A DNA stretch of 64,000 nt from Clostridium amylolyticum. Its GTDB lineage: Bacteria > Bacillota > Clostridia > Clostridiales > Clostridiaceae. Location of the stretch: assembly GCF_900142075.1 (NCBI RefSeq), contig NZ_FQZO01000005.1, positions 124,001 through 188,000 on the forward strand. The letters are read 5' to 3'. Made by a program: the position numbers and the translations under genes. Below, in pieces: positions 1 through 8,246 of the stretch (its first letter is position 1; the number at the start of each line of letters is the position of its first letter). The notes under the pieces are model-generated. The model saw only the letters and a list, made by a program, of their open reading frames with translations, was not told the DNA's origin and did no database searches.

Positions 1-98
1 AAATTAATAGCTACAATATTCATTATATTATAATATTAATTTAAAATTGTATTATATATTTTTAAAACAACATGTATAATTAAATTGAGGTGAATTAT

Positions 99-1142
99 AT
101 GATAGATAAAATTGATACTAATAAAATATTAAAATATCTTAAAGATTTATTAGAAATTTCAAGTCCCACTGGGAATACTTTAAAAGCTGTAGATTATCTT
201 ATAAATCAATTTAGATCTTTAGGAGTGGATTATACCGTTACCAATAAAGGAGCGGTAATAGCTACTATAAAAGGTAAGAATGATAATTACCAAAGAACCT
301 TCTCGGCCCATATTGATACTTTAGGAGCAATGGTAAAGGAAATAAAATCCAACGGTGCTTTAGCAGTTACTCCTATAGGTGGTTTTATGATGTCTTCTGT
401 AGATGGTGAAAACTGTCTTATAGAAACTTTAGAGGGTAATATTTATACTGGTACCATACAAAATATAAAACCTTCTGTGCATATAAGCGGCAATGAAGCT
501 AGAGAATTAAAAAAGGTTCCTGAAAACATGGAAATAATTCTTGATGAAAAAGTTTTCAAAGCTGAAGAAGTTGAAAAGCTTGGTATCAATGTTGGTGATT
601 TTGTAAGCTTTGACACTAGAACCACCTTTACCGAAAAAGGTTTTGTTAAAAGCAGGCATTTAGATGATAAAGCCAGTGCTGCAACATTATTATATGTAAT
701 TGAATATATTATTAATAATAAAATTCAGCTTCCTTACACCACTAATTTCTTTATGAGCAATTATGAAGAAGTAGGTCATGGTGCCACTGCAGCTCAACCA
801 ATTAACACTAAAGAATTTATAGCTGTAGATATGGGTGCTCCAGGTCCTGGACAAAACTCTTCAGAATACGCAGTGTGCATCTGCGCTAAGGATTCATCAG
901 GTCCTTATGATTTAGAACTTAGAAAGAAACTAATTAATGTATGTAAAAATAAAAATATCGAGTATAAAATAGATATATACCCATATTATGGTTCTGATGC
1001 TTCTGCAGTTGTATCTGCCGGCTGGGATTTTAAAACAGCTTTGATAGGTCCAGGAGTATTTGCTTCTCATGCCTATGAAAGAACTCATACAGATGCTTTA
1101 AATGCCACTGCCAAACTAATATTAGAATATTCCTTAACCTAA
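99..1142 (+). CDS. M42 family metallopeptidase (glutamyl aminopeptidase/endoglucanase-like)
   Basis: Cytosolic co-catalytic metal aminopeptidase of the M42 family, which trims peptides from the N-terminus. Visible metal-site motifs in family order are SAHIDTLG, RHLDDKAS, the acidic pair NYEEVGHG, VDMGAPG and a late SHAYERTHTD. The length of 347 residues is normal for the family. The frame opens at a GTG at 90, but GAGGTG at 87-92 places the ribosome site 6 nt before ATG 99, so 99 is the better start. It is a single gene that converges on the GH25 gene and shares a terminator with it. The family assignment is firm. Substrate specificity cannot be read from the sequence, and older annotations call such proteins endoglucanases. 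Confidence 0.9.
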   Translation: MIDKIDTNKILKYLKDLLEISSPTGNTLKAVDYLINQFRSLGVDYTVTNKGAVIATIKGKNDNYQRTFSAHIDTLGAMVKEIKSNGALAVTPIGGFMMSSVDGENCLIETLEGNIYTGTIQNIKPSVHISGNEARELKKVPENMEIILDEKVFKAEEVEKLGINVGDFVSFDTRTTFTEKGFVKSRHLDDKASAATLLYVIEYIINNKIQLPYTTNFFMSNYEEVGHGATAAQPINTKEFIAVDMGAPGPGQNSSEYAVCICAKDSSGPYDLELRKKLINVCKNKNIEYKIDIYPYYGSDASAVVSAGWDFKTALIGPGVFASHAYERTHTDALNATAKLILEYSLT

Positions 1143-1188
1143 TAAAACCTAAAGGGATTCTTAAATAAGAATCCCTTTAGGTTTTATT
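1141..1188. terminator. Bidirectional terminator between M42 peptidase and GH25 gene
   Basis: A near-perfect 23-bp inverted repeat (arms 1141-1163 and 1166-1188, loop AA) has T-rich 3' ends on both strands. It overlaps the stop codons of both convergent genes. Confidence 0.9.
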
Positions 1189-2203
1189 ATAGAAAATGAA
1201 AGTTTCCATTTTCATCTATATAAAATTCGCTGTTAGTAAATTGAACATTTCTTTGTCCTCTATTTAAAGTCACTATGGTTCTTTCTTTAGAAAAATCTCC
1301 ATCTGTATCAAAAGCCTCTACTCCAATGTTCACAGGAGAAGTAGCAGTTACACCATATTTTGACTTAGGAATGACGTAAGAGTTTCTTCCTTTATTTAAA
1401 GTAGCTACGTAATTGCTATTTAGGAAAATATTATACCCTCCTAAATCAACATCTGGGTTAGGATTCCATGAAACATAAATATTTCTTGCATCCTCATAAA
1501 CTCTTAATCCAGCTACATCCCTTGGTGGCCTTAATAAATCAATATTGTTAGGTCCAAAGTTTAAGTCAGTGGGTGAATCTACTCCATTTACATTTCCACT
1601 TTCACTATACTGCCATATCCGCCATCTAGTCCATCCGCCTTGGTCTTTAGGAATAGGTGGATTTCCTGGAATAGAAGTATACATAGCTATCCACAAGGGC
1701 ATATTACTTAAAGGAAATCCTCTTCCTGGTATATAGAAGTTATTATATAAATCAATAAAAAAAGCGCCAGTATATATCATTAATCTTCTTCTAGTTTTAC
1801 TTTCAAATCTTCTTCTAAACCTATCCACCCAATTAACTAGTTGTTCTGTAGTTAAGGATTTGTCCAAAGGGGCTTCTACATCTATAACTGGAAAAAGATC
1901 TCCGTAATCCCCGGTTCCAAAACCTTGTTGTAATATATTGGCAAAATCATCTGCTTGAGCATCTGCTGCTGGGAGGCTAGTAGTAGGAAGTGCATAATGG
2001 TATGCTCCTACAGGTATTCCAAAATCTCTGCTTGCCTTTGCAAACTCCAAAAATTTTCTGTCTACTCTAAATCTGCCACTACCAGAACCCGATGATCTTA
2101 AATACAAAAAGTCAACAGTTCTAGCTAGCACTTGAAAATTAACATTTTGACTAAATTCATTTATGTCTATTCCAAATAAACTTCCTGCATTAGGACTTTG
2201 CAT
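1187..2203 (-). CDS. Glycoside hydrolase family 25 (lysozyme-like) protein with C-terminal Fn3-like domain
   Basis: The N-terminal ~205 residues match the GH25 muramidase fold: FGIDINEFS at the first strand, GAYHYA, and the DxE catalytic pair in PVIDVEAP. A WRIWQYS motif marks the end of the domain. Residues ~225-320 look like a fibronectin-III or similar beta-sandwich (VSWNPNPDVDLGGYNIF). GH25 enzymes cleave the MurNAc-GlcNAc bond of peptidoglycan. There is no signal peptide, so the protein would need a holin, a non-classical route or release from the mother cell. A strong GGAGG lies just before the ATG. No phage genes surround it. Catalytic family confident; biological role (spore or cell-wall turnover) is inference. 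Confidence 0.85.
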   Translation of the reverse strand: MQSPNAGSLFGIDINEFSQNVNFQVLARTVDFLYLRSSGSGSGRFRVDRKFLEFAKASRDFGIPVGAYHYALPTTSLPAADAQADDFANILQQGFGTGDYGDLFPVIDVEAPLDKSLTTEQLVNWVDRFRRRFESKTRRRLMIYTGAFFIDLYNNFYIPGRGFPLSNMPLWIAMYTSIPGNPPIPKDQGGWTRWRIWQYSESGNVNGVDSPTDLNFGPNNIDLLRPPRDVAGLRVYEDARNIYVSWNPNPDVDLGGYNIFLNSNYVATLNKGRNSYVIPKSKYGVTATSPVNIGVEAFDTDGDFSKERTIVTLNRGQRNVQFTNSEFYIDENGNFHFL

Positions 2204-2269
2204 TTTTCCTCCAAAAATATATGCTTACACTATTAACATATTAAGTTTATTAAATTTAGTTACAAAAAT

Positions 2270-3817
2270 TTAATTTTCATAGGAGTTTTCTTTAAGCAAT
2301 GGAAACTGAACATAAAAGGTTATTAACTCTTCCTCACAGTTAGCCCATACCTTACCTCCATGAAGTTCAACTATATTTTTAGTTATAGCAAGTCCTAAGC
2401 CGCTACCAGAAACAGAACTATTTCTAGCTTCATCTGCCCTATAAAATCTTTCAAATATCATTGATAGTTTTTCTTTTGATAAACTTTCCCCTATATTGCT
2501 TATACTGAAAACAGCAGTTTCTGTAAATCTTTCCAAATTAATTTTCACATCACTTGGTTTACGGCTATATTTAATGGCATTGGTAAATAAGTTTTCAAAA
2601 ACTCTAAGCATCTTATTAGTATCTACATTAACATATACCTTTTCCTCAGGTAAAAAAACTTTTAAAGTCAATTCACTTTCTTCATAATAAGGTCTAAGCT
2701 CTTCAATTAACTGTTCTAAAAACTCATTTAAATTAACTTTTTTTAGTTCTATATTAACGTTTGCATTAGTAAGCTTAGTGTATTCAAATAAATCATCTAT
2801 AAGTATTTTTAATCTTTCTGCTTTGTTAAATGCAATACTTAAATACTCTTTCATTTCTTTTTCATCACTATATTTACCGTCCTTAACAAGGCCTAAGTAT
2901 CCCATTACCGATGTAAGCGGGGTTCTTAAATCATGAGAAACATTAGTTATAAGCTCATTTTTAGTTTTTTCCGCTTTTCTTTCATTTTCTATTTTAATTT
3001 GGATTTCCTGAGCCATAAAATTAATATTTCCTGCCAAGGTACCTAGTTCATCTTCACTTTTTTTTGGTATCCTATAACTTAGGTCACCTGTAGATATTTC
3101 CTTTAAACCCTTTGAGATTTCTTGAATATACTTCATTTGATTATTAGTAATTATTATAAAAGAAATTATAAAGCTAGCAACGGCAACTAAAAGAGCCAAC
3201 AAAGAATTTTGTCTAATATAGGTATGTTCTATAAGCTGCGCTGTAGGTACCGCACTAGTTATAACATAGGCTTTAGTATCCTTTAAATCAATAGGATAAA
3301 CACCATCTACTCTCTTACCTTCAAAATTATTTTTCCTAATATTATTACTTTCAATGGAGTTTTTTAACATTGTGTAAATATCAATTTTAGTTTCAGAAGC
3401 ATTATCACTTTTAACTATTACATTACCATCTAAATCAGTAATAATTACCTTATCATCGCTACGATTGGAAAAATTATTCTTTATTATAGCTTTAAGCTTA
3501 TCTGTTTCACTTGAACTAAGCTTACTGGAATTAATACTCCTCACTAAGTCCCCGGCTCTGTAATTTATATTGTTTACGGATTGGTCATACTCCATATGGG
3601 ATTCTGTTACTTTACCAGAAAATAAGCTATTGCCTATTCCAAAAGCAATTAAGGCTATGATAAAGCATACTCCAAAAACCACCACCAGCTCAAACCTTAT
3701 ACTTTTTTTCATCCTATTTAAAAATATATCCCATAACTTTTTAAATGGTTTAAAAAGCCTGCTGTTTAATATCTTGCTAAACCGCCTCTTTAATCTGCCT
3801 TTCTTGCTATTTTTCAA
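2270..3817 (-). CDS. Sensor histidine kinase (VanS/ResE type)
   Basis: Membrane sensor kinase of 515 residues: TM1 ~44-62, an extracytoplasmic PAS/dCache-like region ~63-205, TM2 ~205-224, HAMP ~225-280, HisKA with phospho-acceptor His295 (NVSHDLRTP), then a HATPase domain with N (NLFTNAIKYS), G1 (NIGE) and G2 (GSGLGLAI) boxes. It starts with TTG at 3817 and overlaps the upstream response-regulator gene by 11 bp, so the two are translationally coupled partners. The long basic N-terminus before TM1 is unusual but in frame. The signal sensed is unknown. An envelope cue is plausible because the operon begins with a PAP2 phosphatase. Confidence 0.93.
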   Translation of the reverse strand: MKNSKKGRLKRRFSKILNSRLFKPFKKLWDIFLNRMKKSIRFELVVVFGVCFIIALIAFGIGNSLFSGKVTESHMEYDQSVNNINYRAGDLVRSINSSKLSSSETDKLKAIIKNNFSNRSDDKVIITDLDGNVIVKSDNASETKIDIYTMLKNSIESNNIRKNNFEGKRVDGVYPIDLKDTKAYVITSAVPTAQLIEHTYIRQNSLLALLVAVASFIISFIIITNNQMKYIQEISKGLKEISTGDLSYRIPKKSEDELGTLAGNINFMAQEIQIKIENERKAEKTKNELITNVSHDLRTPLTSVMGYLGLVKDGKYSDEKEMKEYLSIAFNKAERLKILIDDLFEYTKLTNANVNIELKKVNLNEFLEQLIEELRPYYEESELTLKVFLPEEKVYVNVDTNKMLRVFENLFTNAIKYSRKPSDVKINLERFTETAVFSISNIGESLSKEKLSMIFERFYRADEARNSSVSGSGLGLAITKNIVELHGGKVWANCEEELITFYVQFPLLKENSYEN

Positions 3818-4505
3818 TTTTGTATCCCACTCCCCATACGGTTTTAATATATCGAGGTTTTCTTGGGTCCGCTTCTGTTTTTTCTCTTATTTTTCTTATA
3901 TGAACCATTACTGTATTATCTGATTGTATAAAGCTTTCTTTCCATACGCTTTCATATATATTTTCTATACTAAAAACCTTGCCTCTATTCCTTGCTAAGA
4001 GTTCTAGTATTTCAAACTCCCTTGGAGTAAGCCTTACTAATTTACCCTCTACTATAACCTCATGAGTTTCAGTGTTTATTGTTAAATCATCAATTTCAAT
4101 AAAGTCTTTAGTTTTGTATGAAGCATTATTGTTCAATTTTATATATCTTCTTAATTGTGACTTTACTCTAGCAATAAGCTCTAATGGGTTAAAGGGTTTA
4201 GTTATATAATCATCAGCCCCAGTGGTTAAACCCATGATTTTATCCATGTCTTCTGACTTAGCAGAAAGCATTATTATTGGGGTGTTTTTTTCTTCTCTAA
4301 TTTTCATGCAAGCTTGTATTCCATCTAATTTAGGCATCATTACGTCAAGTATAATAAGCTGCACATCATTGTTATTCAAAATATTCAGGGCTTCCATACC
4401 ATCGGAAGCCTTTAGGGTGTCATATCCTTCATTTCTTAAATAAATATCTATTAAATCTCTAATTTCTTTTTCATCATCAACGATGAGTATTTTTTCTTTA
4501 TCCAT
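3807..4505 (-). CDS. OmpR/PhoB-family response regulator
   Basis: Receiver domain (1-120) with acidic pocket DDE at residues 10-12, phospho-acceptor Asp54 (IILDVMMPK), a Thr/Ser in MLSAKS and Lys in TKPFNP. It is followed by an OmpR winged-helix domain (LTPREFEILELL ... TVWGVGYKIEK). Length 232 residues is typical. The gene sits second in the PAP2-regulator-kinase operon. Its 5' end lies inside the PAP2 coding region (55-bp overlap) with AAGGAGA ~11 nt before the ATG. It would bind DNA and activate or repress genes on phosphorylation by the downstream kinase. Target genes are not identifiable here. Confidence 0.93.
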   Translation of the reverse strand: MDKEKILIVDDEKEIRDLIDIYLRNEGYDTLKASDGMEALNILNNNDVQLIILDVMMPKLDGIQACMKIREEKNTPIIMLSAKSEDMDKIMGLTTGADDYITKPFNPLELIARVKSQLRRYIKLNNNASYKTKDFIEIDDLTINTETHEVIVEGKLVRLTPREFEILELLARNRGKVFSIENIYESVWKESFIQSDNTVMVHIRKIREKTEADPRKPRYIKTVWGVGYKIEK

Positions 4506-5140
4506 TGAAGCAGTTTCTCTCCTTCCGGTTTGTACATTAATCTATACATTAAAAAAGCAAGAACAACACCACCTACACCATCCAAAACCACATGCTGTTT
4601 TACAAATAATGTAGAAAGTATAATTAATATACCTAATATATTGAGAGAATGCCTAAACAATAACTTATCTCTAAAATATCCTTCCTTTATAACAAAACAG
4701 GAGTAAGCTGTGGTAAACACATGTATACTCGGAAAGCAATTAAAGGGATTATCGTTGGCATAAATTCTTCTTGTAAGATTGCTATAAATGTCATTACCTA
4801 CGATCTCTGGTCTTGGTACAGTGGTCTGAAATAAGGCATAAATTAAATAACAGCACATCATCCCTAAAGAAAAACCCATAAGAAGTTTAAAGTACCCTTC
4901 TCTCTCCTTAAGGTATAATCCTATTATCACAATAGGTAAAAATAGATACCACGAACAGTAAAATATTATAAATTCTCTTGTAAATGGAATCATATTATCC
5001 AGTTCTGTCATTAAGCTATACAGCCTATCCCCTGGCTTATTAAACAGCATATAAAGCGATCCTGACAATAAATATATAATAAGGAACATAATTTCTTTTT
5101 TATTGTTTTTAATTTCATTAATTACTTTAATGTCCTCCAT
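4451..5140 (-). CDS. PAP2-superfamily membrane phosphatase
   Basis: A 229-residue integral membrane protein with five or six hydrophobic segments and the PAP2 active-site signature: an Arg-Pro motif (VPRPE, residues 108-112), FPSIH (136-140) and KQHVVLD (181-187). Family members dephosphorylate lipid phosphates such as undecaprenyl pyrophosphate or phosphatidic acid at the outer membrane face. It heads the operon with the two-component system; GGAGGGG lies before the ATG. The last 55 bp also encode the start of the response regulator, which suggests tight co-translation. Lipid substrate unknown; a role in undecaprenyl recycling or sensing wall stress is inference. Confidence 0.82.
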   Translation of the reverse strand: MEDIKVINEIKNNKKEIMFLIIYLLSGSLYMLFNKPGDRLYSLMTELDNMIPFTREFIIFYCSWYLFLPIVIIGLYLKEREGYFKLLMGFSLGMMCCYLIYALFQTTVPRPEIVGNDIYSNLTRRIYANDNPFNCFPSIHVFTTAYSCFVIKEGYFRDKLLFRHSLNILGILIILSTLFVKQHVVLDGVGGVVLAFLMYRLMYKPEGEKLLQWIKKKYSSLMMKKKLEI

Positions 5141-5225
5141 ATAAACCCCTCCTTCTCAATATAATAATAATATACAAATCTTAACTTTTTCTTAATAAAA
5201 CCCTTAAATATTTATAAATTATTTA

Positions 5226-5257
5226 AAAACAAAATCCCCTGTAAAAGTTACAAGGGA
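5226..5257 (-). terminator. Terminator downstream of ddl
   Basis: Inverted repeat at 5235-5257 (TCCCCTGTAA paired with TTACAAGGGA, one G-U pair) is followed on the minus strand by TTTTGTTTTT. It separates ddl from the PAP2 operon, so the two are probably transcribed independently. Confidence 0.8.
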
Positions 5258-5273
5258 ATTAATTATAAAACAA

Positions 5274-6176
5274 TTAAGCTCTTACATTTAATGACTTTTC
5301 TATAATTAGCTCTAGAAGCCTGCTAAAGCTTACCCCTTTTCCTGCGGCACTTTTAGGGAAAAGACTATTTTTAGTCATACCTGGTAGAGTATTTATTTCT
5401 AAAATATAGGGTATCCCATCTCTAACTATCATATCTACTCTAGCATACACACTACATTTAAGAGCCTTCCAGCACTCCAAAGCCATTTTTTCAACTTCTT
5501 TTTCTAAGTTTTCTTCTAACTCTACGATAAACTCATCTGCTCCACCATCAGCGTACTTAGCAGTATAATCGAAAAAAGAAGCTTTTGGCTTTATTGCTAG
5601 TATTGGGTACAATTCTCCATCAAGTATTGGACAAGTAATCTCATCACCTTTAATATATTCTTCTATCATAACTTCGTTATCCCATTTCAATCCTTCTAGA
5701 ACTGCTTTTTCCACCTCTTCTTCCTGGTGAATAATAAAAGTAGCAACACTAGATCCTCCATTGTTTGGTTTAATAACCACTGGATATCCCATCTCTTTAA
5801 TTTTACCATAACTTATGTCATTTATACTTCTAACATTAAACCATTTTGCAATTCTAACCCCTGAAGCCTGTAATACCTTTTTAGTAAGATCTTTATCCAT
5901 ACAAAGTGCACTGCTTAAAGCATCACAGCCAGAGTAAGGTACTCCTAAAGTCTGAAGCACTGCTTGCACAGTTCCATCTTCACCAAACTTTCCATGAAGC
6001 GCTAAAAGTGCAAAATCTATTCCCTTTATTTTTTCAAAAATATCTTCTTTATTATCAATAATTATAGGTACAACATCATATTTGGTGTCTTGTAAATATT
6101 TTACCATAGACTCTCCACTTTGCAATGAAATCTCTCTTTCAGAGGATATTCCACCCATTATCACACCTATTTTCAT
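5274..6176 (-). CDS. ddl: D-alanine--D-alanine ligase
   Basis: ATP-grasp ligase (about 300 residues) that joins two D-alanines for peptidoglycan precursors in the cytosol. Visible are the N-terminal IGVIMGGISSERE, ALHGKFGEDGT, PVVIKPNNGGSS, EEYIKGDEIT and the C-terminal metal site EINTLPGMT. The specificity loop reads FDYTAKY. The Tyr matching E. coli DdlB Tyr216 is kept, and this residue is Phe in D-Ala-D-Lac ligases, so a D-Ala-D-Ala product is expected. The reading frame opens at an ATG at 6182, but GCGGAGGG at 6190-6183 fits the second ATG (6176) better. A solo gene with its own terminator. Confidence 0.93.
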   Translation of the reverse strand: MKIGVIMGGISSEREISLQSGESMVKYLQDTKYDVVPIIIDNKEDIFEKIKGIDFALLALHGKFGEDGTVQAVLQTLGVPYSGCDALSSALCMDKDLTKKVLQASGVRIAKWFNVRSINDISYGKIKEMGYPVVIKPNNGGSSVATFIIHQEEEVEKAVLEGLKWDNEVMIEEYIKGDEITCPILDGELYPILAIKPKASFFDYTAKYADGGADEFIVELEENLEKEVEKMALECWKALKCSVYARVDMIVRDGIPYILEINTLPGMTKNSLFPKSAAGKGVSFSRLLELIIEKSLNVRA

Positions 6177-6297
6177 ATACATCCCTCCGCAACTTGTCTC
6201 ATCTAATTATTATATTCACTACTTAGACCTTTGATTATTATACCACCATATAATAAAAACAAAAAGACTCTATCTCCCCAATATACATCTTATAAAG

Positions 6298-6326
6298 TTG
6301 ACCTTTTTACTCAGATTACATATAAT
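6298..6326 (+). promoter_or_regulatory. Sigma-A-type promoter for eamA-nth
   Basis: TTGACC (6298-6303), 17-bp spacer, TATAAT (6321-6326). The predicted start site (~6333) falls inside repeat element copy A, which begins 2 bp after the -10 box. Confidence 0.75.
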
Positions 6327-6327
6327 A

Positions 6328-6515
6328 AATTGAGAATTGGAAATTCTCAATTTAATTTAGAATTTAGAATTGAGAATGTAGAATGAAGGATAGTTTTTCT
6401 GAAAAAGCATCAGAAAAACTTTAAAGTGTATAAAAAAATAAACTTTCTGAAGGGATTTTCTACATAATATCATTGAAACTCTGTGAGTTTCTTCCTGAAT
6501 TCTCAATTTTAAATT
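6328..6515 (-). repeat. Heptamer-bounded modular repeat, copy A (inverted orientation)
   Basis: Starts with degenerate 7-mers (ATTGAGA, ATTTAGA, ATGTAGA) leading to AATGAAGG. It then has an AGTTTTTCTGA/TCAGAAAAACT hairpin, an A/T-rich middle, the GAAACTC-TGT-GAGTTTC hairpin and an inverse heptamer tail. Module order is reversed relative to copies B, C, D, F and G, so it lies on the minus strand in the convention used here. The middle hairpin present in other copies is decayed. It occupies the 5' UTR of eamA-nth, and the ~350-bp gap between ddl and eamA contains nothing else but the promoter. Confidence 0.85.
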
Positions 6516-6532
6516 AGTAAAGGACTGGTTGA

Positions 6533-7414
6533 ATGAGTAATAAGACAAAAGGAATAGTGTATATAATAATCTCCGCCTTTGGCTTTGCAGGCATGGGCAT
6601 ATTTGTAAAGCTATCTGGAGATATTCCTTCCATAGAAAAAACCTTTTTTAGAAATATTGTTTCCTTAATACTCGCTTTTGTGCTTATAGTTATAAACAAA
6701 GAAAGTTTTTTTGGTAAAAGGGAAAATCAAAAATATCTATTAGGTCGCTCTATTCTAGGAACCATAGGTATAGTAGCGAATTTTTATGCCATTGATCATT
6801 TAGTGCTATCTGACTCTGTGATGCTTAACAAATTAAGTCCTTTTTTTGTTATTATTTTTTCTCTTATTTTTTTAAAGGAGAAAATAAAACCTTCTCAAGT
6901 GATAGCACTTATTTTAGCTTTCTTAGGAAGCATTTTCATAATAAAACCAGGATTTTCTTCAGATACATTTCCATCTTTAATAGGTCTAGCTTCTGCTCTC
7001 TTTGCAGGAGGTGCTTATACCTTTGTTAGATACTTGGGAGGCCGTGAAAAATACTATACTATAGTTTTTTATTTTTCCTTTGTGTCCATAATAACAATAC
7101 TGCCCTTTGTGATATTGGTATATAAACCTATAACCCTTATACAATTTTTATATCTTATGGCAGCGGGAACCTTTGCTTCCATAGCTCAATTTTCTCTTAC
7201 TGCTGCTTATAAGTATGCACCAGCCAGTGAAATATCCATATACGACTACACTCAAATTCTATTTGCAGCACTATTTGGATTCTTTATATTCAGCGAAATT
7301 CCAGATAAGTGGAGCATTATAGGTTATACTTTAATAACAAGCGCATCCATAGGAATATTTATATATAATAAATTTAAAATTAGGAAAGGACTCTGTTATG
7401 AAAAAAAGAACTAA
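6533..7414 (+). CDS. EamA/DMT-family membrane transporter
   Basis: A 293-residue, ten-helix drug/metabolite transporter with two EamA repeats (residues ~5-135 and ~148-285). The ends of the repeats carry the usual phrases: FFVIIFSLIFLKEKI in repeat 1 and ALFGFFIFSEIPDKWSIIG in repeat 2. Family members export or import small metabolites, amino acids or nucleotide derivatives across the cytoplasmic membrane; the substrate is not predictable. The ribosome site AAAGGA lies 8 nt before the ATG. Its 3' end overlaps nth by 17 bp, so the two are co-transcribed from the promoter at 6298. Confidence 0.9.
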   Translation: MSNKTKGIVYIIISAFGFAGMGIFVKLSGDIPSIEKTFFRNIVSLILAFVLIVINKESFFGKRENQKYLLGRSILGTIGIVANFYAIDHLVLSDSVMLNKLSPFFVIIFSLIFLKEKIKPSQVIALILAFLGSIFIIKPGFSSDTFPSLIGLASALFAGGAYTFVRYLGGREKYYTIVFYFSFVSIITILPFVILVYKPITLIQFLYLMAAGTFASIAQFSLTAAYKYAPASEISIYDYTQILFAALFGFFIFSEIPDKWSIIGYTLITSASIGIFIYNKFKIRKGLCYEKKN

Positions 7415-8048
7415 GATTGTATTGGAAAGTTTAAAAGAAGAATATCCAGATGCTAAATGCGAGCTTAATCATGAGACGCCTTTTCAGCTTTTAGTGGCTA
7501 CCATATTATCTGCCCAGACTACAGATAAAAAGGTTAATGAAGTTACTGAAACCTTGTTTAAAGATTACCCCACAGTGGATGATTTTTTGACGCTTACTGA
7601 GGAAGAGTTGCAGCAAAGAATAAAAACTATAGGTCTTTATAAAAGTAAAGCTAAAAATGTACTTACTATGTGCAGGCAGCTTAAAGAGAACTTTCATGGT
7701 GAGGTTCCAAGAACCATGGAAGAAATCACCTCTTTAGCTGGTGCAGGAAGAAAAACCGCTAATGTAGTGCTATCCAATGCCTTTGGAGTGCCAGCTATAG
7801 CTGTGGATACCCATGTGTTTAGGGTTTCCAACAGAATAGGTCTAGCCAACGCTCCAAATGTTCAAGAAACTGAAAATCAGCTCATGAAAGAACTCCCCAA
7901 AAAAGAATGGTCACTAGCCCATCATCTCATAATCTTCCACGGCAGAAGATGCTGCTACGCCAGAAAACCCGACTGCGGCAGATGCGTAATAAGAGAAAAC
8001 TGTGATTATTATAAAAATAATTTAAAATTAAGAATTGAGAAGGCATAA
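7398..8048 (+). CDS. nth: Endonuclease III, base-excision DNA glycosylase/AP lyase
   Basis: Removes oxidised pyrimidines and nicks abasic sites. The helix-hairpin-helix LAGAGRKTANVV contains the catalytic Lys119. The catalytic Asp137 is in AVDTHVFRV; both match E. coli Lys120 and Asp138 in spacing. The [4Fe-4S] cluster cysteines are complete: C186-X6-C193-X2-C196-X5-C202. Length 216 residues is normal. Overlaps the end of the EamA transporter gene and has AGGAAAGGA before the ATG. The gene ends just before repeat copy B, and the last residues (after NNLK) are encoded by AT-rich sequence resembling the repeat edge. Confidence 0.96.
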   Translation: MKKRTKIVLESLKEEYPDAKCELNHETPFQLLVATILSAQTTDKKVNEVTETLFKDYPTVDDFLTLTEEELQQRIKTIGLYKSKAKNVLTMCRQLKENFHGEVPRTMEEITSLAGAGRKTANVVLSNAFGVPAIAVDTHVFRVSNRIGLANAPNVQETENQLMKELPKKEWSLAHHLIIFHGRRCCYARKPDCGRCVIRENCDYYKNNLKLRIEKA

Positions 8049-8051
8049 TTT

Positions 8052-8246
8052 AATTGAGAATTTAGAATTTAGAATTTAGAATTTAGAACGGATGAATGTG
8101 GAAACTCACAGAGTTTCTTAGAATTTATGTAAATGAAGAGAAGCTTCAGCTGAAGCTTCTCTTTTTAAAAACTATATTTGAAGTTTTTCTGATGCACTCT
8201 CAGGAAAACATCCTCCTTCATTCTCAATTCTAAATTTTAAATTTAA
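8052..8246 (+). repeat. Heptamer-bounded modular repeat, copy B
   Basis: Left edge AATTGAG followed by four AATTTAG-type heptamers, then GGATGAATG, the GAAACTC-ACA-GAGTTTC hairpin, a perfect middle palindrome (GAAGCTTCAG/CTGAAGCTTC) followed by a T run, an AGTTTTTCTGA...TCAGGAAAAC hairpin, CCTTCATT and inverse heptamers. The middle hairpin plus T run probably terminates nth transcription. The right edge contains the queG stop codon. Confidence 0.88.

Noticed and set aside
1187..2203. GH25 gene as part of a prophage lysis cassette
   Set aside because: No holin, structural, integrase or other phage gene nearby.
4451..4505. The 55-bp overlap of PAP2 and response regulator as a frameshift or fusion
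   Set aside because: Both proteins have complete, normal-length domains and separate frames; overlap is genuine coupling.
5274..6176. ddl plus two-component genes as a glycopeptide-resistance (van) cluster
   Set aside because: Ligase keeps the D-Ala-D-Ala tyrosine; no vanH, vanX, vanT or vanY homologue is present.
6357..6548. A 63-codon minus-strand open frame over repeat copy A
   Set aside because: Entirely repeat sequence, no ribosome site, not conserved in the other copies.
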